Origin: Fragilariopsis cylindrus CCMP1102
Taxonomy: Eukaryota > Bacillariophyta > Bacillariophyceae > Bacillariales > Bacillariaceae
DNA length: 21,843 nt
Assembly: GCA_900095095.1 (NCBI GenBank)
Contig: FMBT01000700.1
Coordinates: forward strand, 1-21,843
Reading direction: 5' to 3'
Shown here: one piece after another, positions 1 to 9,287 of the stretch
How the letters are laid out: each line of letters starts with the position of its first letter
Position numbering within the stretch: the stretch's first letter is position 1
Notes under the pieces: generated by a model
What the model was told of the DNA's origin: nothing
What the model saw: the letters and a program-made list of their open reading frames with translations, nothing else
Databases searched by the model: none
Made by a program: the position numbers and the translations under genes

Positions 1-721
1 TTCCAGCACCTCAACCGACCCCCATTCATCAATCACACGATACAATAGAATAGCAAGCTGCCGTAGATTAGATCCATGACAATAATTAACAACACACGAA
101 GTACAGAAAAGCTCTAGCCATATATCTCTAACCATCACACCTTTCAACAATCAATCACAGCCACGACATACACACACAGACACAAACTGTGTTATAATAT
201 CTCATATTCATCTAAGTAACCTTGCATACTGTATTATATACTGTAAGACTATTGTAGAATAGCAGCAGTATCATCTACAGATGTGTTGTGGTGGGCCGTT
301 CCTACTCACACTGCATGGATGCACCTCAAACATATCATCAAAGAGAATACATTATCAGACAGAAGGAGGAGGATCTTTCTACTACCATATTATGCTATAC
401 TATGACTATTGCCACCGGTACGATGGTACTTTATATAAAATTGGCCAGTGGAAAGAATTCGAAAGTGCTTGCTTTCACGCGTAAGAGCTGATTTTTCTAT
501 TTCTGAAACAGGTTTTTGGTACATGCTGGCAAAAGGCTATAAACCATAATGCTATTTGTGCTATATGTAACTATGATAAAGTAATTCTGTCGTTTGTAAT
601 TTCATTGAATTATGCTCTAGCTGGGCAACTACTGCATAATATCTGATAGAAGACAATCATCACCATATAGTACCGTGTTGTCTAACTCTTACTACTACCT
701 AGCTACTCCACTCTAGTCTAG
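1..721. other. Intergenic region, no gene seen
   Basis: AT-rich sequence downstream of the LRR gene, which ends at 722. Two overlapping plus-strand ORFs of 67 codons (281-484 and 288-491) share the same bases in different frames. Neither has low-complexity stretches, domains or codon use like the real genes nearby. I see no tRNA, repeat array or other structured element here. Part of it is probably the 3' UTR of the LRR gene. Confidence 0.6.
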
Positions 722-3396
722 CTAGAAGCAACGGTTACAACATGGACAGATAATACTTGGATTCGATGAACAATCCGAAGCATAATCAAGAAAGATGGTG
801 GAAGACTCTTGTTGTTGTGCTTCTTCACTATTACCATCACCTAACGATGATGATGATTCTTGTTGTTGTTGTTGTTGTTGTTGGCCTAATGAAGCTATAT
901 CTGTATCATCTGTATTAGAAGGGCATGGCATACTACCAGATAAATTCGGATTATCATGTAACCACAACCTCTGTATGTTGTCATAGTCATTGTTATTGCT
1001 GCCATTGTCATTGTCATTGACATCTATACTACTATGACGATCACGTAATAAGTAATTGGTTGGAATTTCACCATTAAATTCATTTCCAAATAATTGTAAG
1101 TAGGATAAATTTCGTAACAAACCTAATGTTGTTGGTAATGTACCAGTCATACGATTATCACCAATATTAAATCCATGTAATGGTGAATATAATATAGCAT
1201 TATTAGACGAGTCATTGTTATTGTCATTATTGAGAGTTCTATAATTTGTAAAAATAATATCACCAGGAATAGTACCAGTCAATCGATTGTAGGCCACAAT
1301 TAATCGTTCTAATTTTGGCATAACTAGTAAAAACTCTAATGGCAATCGTCCATCTAAATCACAATCCGATAATTGTAATTGTATTAAACTTGTCAGTACT
1401 GCAATCTCGGTGGGGATCGTACCAGTTAATTCTGCATTACGTTGTAATGCTAATACTTCTAAATTATTATTAAAAGCCACCGTACGTGGAATTGTTCCAG
1501 TGAGAACGTTGTTCGAGAAATCAATTACTTTCAACGATGACCTATCATTATTGATGTGGATGTTGTTGTTGTTGTTGTTGTTAGAGTTTGGATTACTATA
1601 CGAACCGATAGTTGGTCTCATGATGTTGTCATTACTACCAACCTTAACTTGATTGTTTTGTTCTGCTGATGTTTCTCCTTTATCGATCGACATTGTAATT
1701 TCCATTGATGACAGCCACTCGTTATTAGCATTATCTTCATCATCTTCTTCTTCCACGATGGTTGACATTGACGTGGTCGTGGTCGTTGGCGTAGCTATTG
1801 TCGTTGAAGATAATGTCATTGATGCAAATAACCATTGTTCAAATGGTAATGTACCTGAAAAATTATTGGAATCTAAATATAATTCTTCTAATACTTGTGT
1901 GTTCACATATAATGGCAATGGTCCAGATAAAAAATTATCACTTAATTTGAGAATTTGTAACGATGGTAATCCATACCGTATATCTTCTTGAATTGTTCCA
2001 TCTAATTCATTTTTAGATAAATCTAATATACGTAATTTTGGTAAGAATGATGATACTGTTACTACGGCCGTTATAATTGTTCCATCGTTCTCATCGTTCT
2101 TATTGTTCTCAATGTTCTCATCGTTCTCATTGTTATTGTTATAGAATAAGAAATCATTTGGTATTGATCCACGTAAATTATTCATGGATAAATCTAATAT
2201 TTCTAGATGTGGTCCTAACCAAATTAACGTTTCAATTGGTATAAATTTATTACCAACAATATTACGCTCTTTTAATAGAAGCGAAATAATGTAACCATTT
2301 TCGTTGCATGCGATACCAATCCAATCACATTCATCAATCCCTGGACGGATCCAATCAATGAATTCGACTTCAGTAGTGTCAGTGTCAGAGTCAGAGTAGT
2401 CAGTCTGCTTATTAGTATTGTCGTAATTATAATAGTCGGTATTGACATTGACATTATCAGTCGTCGTCGTCATCTGCAGCTCATCTTGTATCCAATAAAA
2501 TTCACCACCAGTTTCATAATATAAAACTAATAATCCTAATCTTTGTAATAATTTTGATTCCATTTCTTTACTACCATAATAATAATCATCATCACTATTA
2601 CTACTACTACTACTACTACGTCGAATTGAACCATCTTGATACGCCACAAATCGTAATGCATCAAATTGGGATGTTGTTGGATCAGTCCATACATACGGAT
2701 CATTCATATTATTATTAGTATCAACGTTCCGTAGTACAATCTGCAATAAAGTATTAAAATAGTCATCAAATGAATCATATGGGAAAGTAATGGTTGGTGA
2801 AAAGGATTGGGATGGTGATGGTGTAGGTACTGCGGTTGCTACTGTAATAATGCCTTCGTCACCGTTGTTATCATCACCGTAATAGTCACCACCGTTGTTT
2901 GATTCATTATTCTTATTCTTATCTCGTTGTTGTTGTTGGGAAGGTAGTACAAGCGTCTGCTTCCAAAAAAGAATTCCAATTGTAGCAGCCGCAGTAAATA
3001 AGATAATTAAACCAATACCCATCCATCCTTTTTTACGATACGATGTATTATTCGTATTATTATTATTATTATTGTTGTTGTTGTTGTTGTTGCTGTTGTT
3101 ACTGCTGTTGCTACCGTTGTTGTTTTTGTTACTGTTGTTCCTGCTGCATCCTTCTTCTACATCATCCCCTCCTTCTCCATCGTTATATTCATCTTCGTGG
3201 CGGATAATGATCTCGTCTCCTCCTGATAGAGTTTTCGACGAAGGATAATAGTCACCGCCGTCATCAGCATCCACACATTCTTCTTCCTCCTCCTCTTCGT
3301 CCTCTTTCTCGTCGTCGTCGTCGTCCTCGTCGAGACGAAGAAATATGTCTTGGTTCTGATACACTGTCACTTCTTCTTCTTCTTCTTCTTGTTCGG

Positions 3397-3429
<33 letters not shown>

Positions 3430-3724
3430 CAGTGTTGTTGCCTTCTTCTACTTCTTGACTTAATGTTGTTGGAGTAGTCAATACTAAAGGTGGAGTATAA
3501 CGTTGAGGAGGAGGAGATAGAGGTAAATCCATGATGATATCATTATGATATTGACAACGACGTGATGGAGGTAGTGGTTCATCCGTTCCATCATCACCAA
3601 CTACACCACCACCACTACCACCACCACCATTATCCTCTTTTCTTCTTCTTTGAACTGTTCCTGTTCCTGTTCGTCGTGTTGACGAACAATAACGATCGTT
3701 ACTACTATTATTATATATTGCCAT
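722..3724 (-). CDS. Membrane-anchored leucine-rich-repeat protein (diatom LRR receptor-like type)
   Basis: This 1000-residue protein has no frame break. Residues 1-230 are a charged, low-complexity region rich in Asp, Glu and Asn. A single hydrophobic segment follows at about 233-254 (starting GWMGIG, ending ILFW) with Lys on both sides. After a Ser/Asn-rich linker comes a cap region (about 310-465), then the pair C466-C473 in CDWIGIAC, which is the plant-type LRR N-cap. About eleven LRRs of the form LxxLxLsxNxLxGxIP run from about 478 to 960. The tail is Cys-rich and ends CPCCNRCF. Large N-terminal half in the cytosol, LRRs outside (type II topology) is inferred. There is no kinase domain. 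This architecture, with acidic N-terminus, TM segment, cap, LRRs and Cys tail, resembles the LRR proteins expanded in diatoms. A role in surface recognition or adhesion is inference. ATG at 3724 is the first Met of the open frame and has a divergent promoter region behind it. Confidence 0.88.
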
Positions 3725-4459
3725 CGTATTTACTGCTGTGTTATAACGTTTCGTAAGAGCAACTTGAAATTGTGATTTAGATTGTGAAGAGAGAAAAAGA
3801 AAAAAAAAGGCAAAAGAAAAACCATCACAATAACTAGTACGATAGAGTTTTCTGGTTTTTTGTTGTGAAAAGTTTAAGAAAAAACCTCGTGGGAATCAAA
3901 AAAGTCACAAAAAAACTGCTATAGTACTGGGTGTACGATACATGATTGATAGTTAAAAACTGTGGTGCCCGAGAAGTTTTTTGTTTGTTCTATATCAAGC
4001 TGTTCGCACGCGGTGGGAGTCAAAAGTCAAAGAAGTGTTCACCAAAGAGGGCTTTATGTTAAGCTTTCGAATTTAGTGTTAAGCGGGTGGGAATCAATCG
4101 AATCCATCGAATCTAGAATCAATCGATATGAATCAATACCTCGAAAAAAATGTGAATCGTGAAAATATCTGCAGTACTTAACAATAAATACGCGGATCTA
4201 GTTGCGCATGACAACCACGTCTTAGTATTCCTTCAACGTATTTAACGTCATTCGTAGCTACTGTGTGAAAGTTACGTACTGTAGGCTGTCAACGAAACCA
4301 GAATGCAATTTTAATTAAGAACAATAACAGGAACAACTTTCTAATTTAGTTACGGTAGTGTTAGGTGGTGGGAATCGAATATTCTTTCCGCTAAACTAGT
4401 AACATAAAAAATCAATCTCACTTCGGTATAATAGAAGTCTCACAATAATAATAAAATTA
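3725..4459. promoter_or_regulatory. Divergent promoter region with four GTGGGARTC motifs
   Basis: This 735-base region lies between the start of the LRR gene (minus) and the start of the 237-residue protein (plus), so both promoters must be here. The 9-mer GTGGGAATC occurs at 3889-3897, 4087-4095 and 4368-4376. A one-base variant, GTGGGAGTC, is at 4013-4021. All four are in the same orientation, and each is followed by A/T-rich sequence beginning AA, AAAA or GAA. A second short repeat, GAATC(A/C)ATCGA, is iterated at about 4091-4130. I see no coding sequence. That these are transcription-factor sites is inference from their repetition and position. Confidence 0.45.
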
Positions 4460-5173
4460 ATGACCAATTCTAATAGTATGATGACATCTCGTCCACAGAA
4501 AAATGTTCGTTTTGTTTCATCGAACTATCCTGAAAGGCAACCTTGTTGGGGTACAAAACGAAGTGCATGGACTTCGGATGAAGAAGCACCATCATCAACA
4601 CCACATTCGTCATCAATGAACGCGAAAATGTCATCATCATCATCATCATCACGACGATCCTGTTCTTTATATCAAAGGATACTGTTTCCACCAAAACGTC
4701 AAGAACTTTTTGTGTATGAGTTACCAGAATGTTTATTCATTCACAATGAAGAAAAAATATCGGAACGTTCCGAGGAATTTGGTATCAGTTTCAACGACGA
4801 AGATAGGACGATGACGAAGACGACGACGACGACGACGAAAAGGATACGTAATAGTGCTGCTCCCAACCTTAAATCGATACTAAAGAAAAGTCAATGTAAC
4901 ATCCACCAATCTCATCAGGCTTTATTATCAGGAACACCGCAACAACTACAAACATCAAAATCACTATTCAAGAAGAATAAGAAAAAGAACAGTAAAAATG
5001 TCGGACCAATATCAAGAAGAGTGCGTGATATCAATAGTAGTATTAATGATAGCAACCATACTGATAGCAGTAGCATCAGCAGTAGTAGTAGTAGCAGTAG
5101 TATGAATAAAACATCAACGTCTCTATCAAGAAGGCATCGTGATTCTTTTTTGGATTTACAATCACTATTATAG
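4460..5173 (+). CDS. Low-complexity protein with PP1-docking-like motifs, unknown function
   Basis: This 237-residue protein is basic and Ser/Thr/Lys-rich, with no membrane segment or signal peptide and no fold I recognise. Two short motifs match the known docking consensus sequences for protein phosphatase 1. KNVRF at residues 14-18 fits the RVxF motif, and SILK at 139-142 fits [GS]IL[RK]. A third possible RVxF-like motif is RILF at 73-76. In known PP1 regulators SILK usually lies before RVxF; here the order is reversed. Ser runs at 58-64 and 205-214 and a Thr run at 121-126 come from trinucleotide repeats. The stretch 66-112 (around YQRILFPPKR and ELFVYELPECLF) is the least repetitive and could be a conserved core. 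The ATG at 4460 is the first in the frame. Codon use matches the neighbours, so the gene is probably real. The PP1 link is a hypothesis. Confidence 0.65.
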   Translation: MTNSNSMMTSRPQKNVRFVSSNYPERQPCWGTKRSAWTSDEEAPSSTPHSSSMNAKMSSSSSSSRRSCSLYQRILFPPKRQELFVYELPECLFIHNEEKISERSEEFGISFNDEDRTMTKTTTTTTKRIRNSAAPNLKSILKKSQCNIHQSHQALLSGTPQQLQTSKSLFKKNKKKNSKNVGPISRRVRDINSSINDSNHTDSSSISSSSSSSSMNKTSTSLSRRHRDSFLDLQSLL

Positions 5174-5210
5174 AAACATAATGAAAAACACTGATTTCTT
5201 CTTTATATGA

Positions 5211-5525
5211 TTACAAACCATTACCGTTGGCATGTTGCGATAGGAGTGCTTGTTGTGTTTCTCGTAATTGCGCCTTTCTTACAAGAATAGGGGTAGTAAG
5301 CGAGATTGAGATGGTATCATGGCTAACATGCAACACAGGACCTCTGTGTCTCTCCTTGTAATGGAGGGGGGGGGGTAATATTGTAATTTTTTGTTTGGGG
5401 GGGGAGACCTGTTCAAAGTGCAGGATTGGTTGCATCAAAGGCAGAACATGCCAAGACGCTGTTTCTTCGCCACAACGTATTTGCCGGAGCAAAAAAAAGA
5501 CGTCGATCTTCTCACAAAAATCCAA
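5211..5525 (-). CDS. Possible small ORF convergent with the PP1-motif gene, doubtful
   Basis: This open frame of 104 codons ends 38 bases from the stop of the plus-strand gene at 5173. Its last 45 residues, ending KAQLRETQQALLSQHANGNGL, look like a genuine protein tail in composition. The upstream half runs through a C10 tract and a C8 tract on this strand (the G-runs at 5366-5375 and 5397-5404) and looks unlike protein. It has no recognised domain and no convincing start. It could be the last exon or a broken 3' end of a gene, or chance. Confidence 0.22.
   Translation of the reverse strand: MDFCEKIDVFFLLRQIRCGEETASWHVLPLMQPILHFEQVSPPKQKITILPPPLHYKERHRGPVLHVSHDTISISLTTPILVRKAQLRETQQALLSQHANGNGL
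5366..5404 (+). repeat. Paired G-runs (G10 and G8)
   Basis: A run of ten G (5366-5375) and a run of eight G (5397-5404) are separated by 21 AT-rich bases. Such runs are rare in this AT-rich window. Together they could form a G-quadruplex on this strand, which is inference. Their lengths may also be poorly determined in the assembly. Confidence 0.6.
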
Positions 5526-6291
5526 TCTTGCTTCAATTCGTCATCACAGGTTGTGTTGATATCAAATTTGAATTAGTCAAATTTGGAGAGTACATAAATA
5601 GAGATTCTATAAAAGTACAGTCATACAGCTCACATCCACGCAAGGGCGAATCCAAGATTTTTCGATGTCGTTGAAATCTTGTTGCGAGTAGTCAATCATA
5701 TTTGAGTTAAAGTTTATAGTAAAGCGATTACAAATTGCGCGATAAAAGAAAAAAATGACAACTTCTCTTTTTGACGAGTAGGACTATACTAGAGTACATT
5801 TCACATTTACATTTACCTTCACATACAACATTCTTCACATTCACATTCACATACACTAGTACACTCGCCCACATCATCATCGCTGGTTGATTCGATTCAT
5901 TCGGTTTTCATAAAAACCTACAGTACTTTGACTTGATGAAAAACAACTAAAACTTCAACTAACTTTCAAGAATTCACTAACTCTCCGAAGCTACGGTAGC
6001 TCTAGTAGCAACAGCGACAGCAACAGTAGCTAATCGATCCTCCCAACTTTCTTTTTAACTGCAGTAGAGTAGTAGACATTAAAAAGCAAAGGCCGAGGAT
6101 AGCTTCTTGACGCCAGATATCTCAACACGTCTGTTCTGTTTGCTACAGGTGTATATGAATCAATCAAATTAACCAATTTGGTCCTGTCATTTTTCTAGGT
6201 AACGTACACACTCTAGTAGTCACTTCCGAAAATTGAGAAGAAGAAGACAAGAAAAAAGAAGACAAGAAAAAAAAGAGAAATATCAAATATT
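5526..6291. other. Intergenic region upstream of the sulfatase gene
   Basis: AT-rich sequence without a supportable gene. It contains CA-rich imperfect repeats of the type TTCACATTCACA at about 5809-5870, and two near-identical copies of an A-rich 17-mer containing AAGAAGACAAGAAAA at about 6237-6275, just before the sulfatase start. The last 100-200 bases presumably hold the sulfatase promoter and 5' UTR. I see no TATA box that I would defend. Confidence 0.5.
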
Positions 6292-8728
6292 ATGGTCGTG
6301 TCGTCATCGTCATCATCGTCTTTGCCATTGGGTGGTTCCGACGACCACAACCACAACAACAGTCGTCAACGACGTCAACGATATTGCTGGATCTTTGAAC
6401 GGGGTATAGTAATTGCTATATTAAATGTAGTATTAATTGGACTAATATACAATCATAGAGCTGTAACGAAACAAACAGAATCACAAGAACCACACAATAC
6501 TCATTTGCTATCACTGAACAAAAGGAAACAGGATTTAAAATATTAGATAATGAAAAAAATAATGAAAGATTATTACTTCAACGTGAATCATCGAATAAGA
6601 ATAAGCAGAAGGAAAAGGAAAAGAATGCTAAAAAGAATAAAGACGACGATCAGCAACGGCAACAACAACAACAACAACGGGAATTGGAATTGCGACGACA
6701 GCAGGAACTTAAAAAAAAAGAACAGGAACAGAAAGAAGCACAACAACAAAAAGAAGAAGAACAGCAATATCAACAACAACAGGAATTTGAATTGCGACGA
6801 CAGCACGAACTAATACAGGAACAGCAGCAGGAACTTAAAAAAAAGGAACAGGAACAAAAAGAAGAAGAAACAACAACAGATACAGATACAGATGATATAA
6901 ATGATGATGATGAAAGATTAAATATAATATTATTTTATGCGGATGATTGGACAATGAATGTCTTAGGTAAATTAAATAATGATGTCTATACACCAAATAT
7001 TGATAATATGGCCGACGAAGGGATCATGTTTATCAATAATTGTGTAACGACATCCGTATGTTGGATATCACGTGCCACATTAATGACAGGATTATATTAT
7101 TCCAAACATTTACAATCCAAACCACATGTCAATAATATCTTTACATCAGTGAATTGGAATCATACATTATTTCCATTATTAAAAGCTCATGATTATTATA
7201 CGGGTATTGTAGGAAAATGGCATGCACCAAATATAGTAGAATATATGTCCTCCGCATTTAATGAATTTTCTAAATTATATTTTGGGGAACATTGGTCCGA
7301 TTATTTTTCAGGTGATGGTACATTAGAACATGTCACAGAATTAAATAAAAGACATTCTATAGATTTTTTACGGAATCGTCCGAAAGATAAAAAATTTGCA
7401 TTAAAAGTTAGTTTCTTTGCCACACATGCATGGGATGGTGCCGAGATATCCTATCAACCAATGAATGCAACAAGACAACAATATTATCCTGATAATGCTA
7501 CAATGGATGCCTATAATAATTACAAGAATATTCAACCACCAAAGACAGCCGCCGACGATAAATATTGGAAAGAACTGCCATGGTTTTTCAATGAACAAAC
7601 AGCGGGACGGGTACGATGGAGGAATCGATTTGAACCACATATCTGGCAAAAGAATATCAAAGATTTATATTCCATGGCCACCGAAGTTGATTTTGCAATA
7701 GGTGAAATTATACAAGAATTAAAAAAACAAAAAGTCTATAATAATACCATGTTACTATTTACAACAGATAATGGTGACTTGCATGGTGAACATGGCCTCG
7801 TTGAAAAATGGTATCCATTTGAAGAATCAATTAAAGTACCATTAATTATAGTGGATCCAAGAATGTTGTCAGACGACTCTAGTAGAAGTAAGAAGAAAAA
7901 AATAGGTACAATTAATAAAGAATTTACATTAAATATTGATTTAGCACCAACAATATTAGGTGCAGCATATATAAAATCACCTAATTTTATGCAAGGTCGT
8001 GATATATCTGATTTATATTTAGATAATGATTTAGATAATGATGAAGATGAAGATGAAGAAATGATGAACTAACAACTCAACAACAGCAACAGCAACAACA
8101 ACACGTCAATGATAATTCTACGATGACGAGTCGTGGTCGACGGCGGAGGCAGCTTACCGGCGTTGATGTTGACGTTGACATCGACGCTAATAAGACGTTA
8201 TCGTCATCATCGTCATCGTTATCGTCATCGTTATCGTCGTTGAAAAAGAAGAAGAAGAAACGTCAACGTAAACTGCATAAACGTGTTATAAATAAACAAC
8301 CATGGAGAACCGATTGGTATTATGAATGGAATATGGGTCATCCACATAATGCCTCTGGACATGAACAGGAACATTTTATTGATGCAGCATTTGCATTAAT
8401 TACCAAAGAATGGAAATATATCTATTGGCCACAAAAACAATATGAACAATTATATCATCGATCCATTGATATATATGATGAATATGATATCATACAAAAT
8501 TATTATATTTTAAATCAAGGTCCAGACTATCATCGTGAACATAATATCTTTCAACCATTAGAAGAATATATGAAAATTAATGGCAATGGTAATGATAATT
8601 CAAATTTTAGTATAACAAAAACAAATCCTATTGGTGATAGTATTCAATCCACAAAAGAAATTTACAATACATTAAAAACAAGATTTAATGAATTGAAACA
8701 ACATGTACAAAATGGATATAAAGTATAA
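6292..8728 (+). CDS. Type I-like sulfatase with N-terminal membrane anchor and coiled-coil stalk (two frame breaks)
   Basis: This is a predicted sulfate-ester hydrolase of about 812 residues, read in three frames. The first segment (6292-6546) carries a Ser-rich N-terminus and one membrane segment (about residues 39-56, GIVIAILNVVLIGLIYNH). A Gln/Glu/Lys coiled-coil stalk follows, then the catalytic domain: YADDWTMNVLG (metal-binding Asp pair), VCWISRATLMTG with the candidate formylglycine Cys codon at 7059-7061, GIVGKWH (the GKWH motif), and FTTDNGDLHGEHG followed by EESIKVPLII. The third segment (8123-8728, open from 8057) holds the expected C-terminal part, WRTDWYYEWN to EWKYIYWP and YEQLY. 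The frame changes near 6537-6540 and 8059-8061; each is consistent with one missing A. At the second break I found no GT-AG intron that fits the phase, and at the first only a weak 62-nt candidate. The substrate is unknown; sulfated algal polysaccharides are a guess. Type II orientation suggests a Golgi or surface enzyme (inference). It could instead be a decaying pseudogene. Confidence 0.82.
6678..6868 (+). repeat. Imperfect duplication within the sulfatase coiled-coil stalk
   Basis: Two related blocks, about 6678-6738 and 6781-6868, share the sequences for ELRRQ(Q/H)EL and QELKKKEQEQKE. The second block carries a short extra stretch (IQEQQ). This is an in-frame tandem duplication of coiled-coil sequence that lengthens the stalk between membrane and catalytic domain. 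Confidence 0.7.
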
Positions 8729-9287
8729 TCAATCTATAATAATTATAATTATAACTATAACATAACTATAATATTGTTAGTCCTAACTATAGAGTGAATA
8801 TAACTATAATCTCTGTGTTTGCTTTGCTTTGCTTTTAGGTCAATCGTGCACAAAACTACGCGACTAAAAGGGACGGGGCAGTTATGTTATTCAATATAAT
8901 TCCCCTAAATCAGATTCATTTGATTAGTGACTAAAATGAACTTTTTCAGTCTCGTAAAAATTACGTCCAACCTTCGTCGGCTTCTAGTTTTATTCGTACC
9001 ATGCATCACGACTTAAAATTCACAGATTTTCTCTATTTTAGATGATCACTTCATGATTAAGTTACCGCTGTGCAACTGTAACATCATAATATTGTTTTGG
9101 TACTACTACCACCACCGGCACATCATACACAAGATGGATTGATTTGATTTGATTTGATTTGATTTGATTTGATTCATTCGCATTTCGCATTTCATACCAG
9201 TAGTAGTAGTAGTAGTAGTAGAACGCTGCACTACATCTCTATCTCGCCATTTATTCTTTTGCTGCTCGCTCTTAAACCACAACTACG
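8729..9287. other. Intergenic region between sulfatase and NAPE-PLD-like genes
   Basis: The first 90 bases are an AT-rich imperfect repeat built on AACTATAAT (about 8736-8815), probably in the sulfatase 3' UTR. The rest holds a GATTT microsatellite (9137-9174), a GTA/TAG microsatellite (9199-9221), and the promoter and 5' UTR of the next gene. No coding sequence is seen. Confidence 0.55.
9137..9174 (+). repeat. GATTT pentanucleotide microsatellite
   Basis: Six perfect copies of GATTT with a partial copy on each side, about 115 bases upstream of the NAPE-PLD-like start codon. A TAG/GTA trinucleotide run follows at 9199-9221. Confidence 0.9.

Noticed and set aside
281..491. Two overlapping 67-codon ORFs
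   Set aside because: They share the same bases in two frames, have no domain, and their composition is unlike the real genes of the window.
2895..3248. Plus-strand ORF with a long Leu run
   Set aside because: It is the antisense shadow of the Asn/Gln repeats of the LRR gene. AAC repeats read on the other strand give Leu and Val runs.
6459..6546. Possible intron (GT at 6463, AG at 6524) to explain the first sulfatase frame change
   Set aside because: It would be only 62 bases with a weak donor and no clear branch site, and the frames overlap directly. A one-base homopolymer change is simpler.
7995..8152. Possible intron to explain the second sulfatase frame change
   Set aside because: The few GT dinucleotides upstream (around 7996 and 7999) do not give the required phase with any AG downstream.
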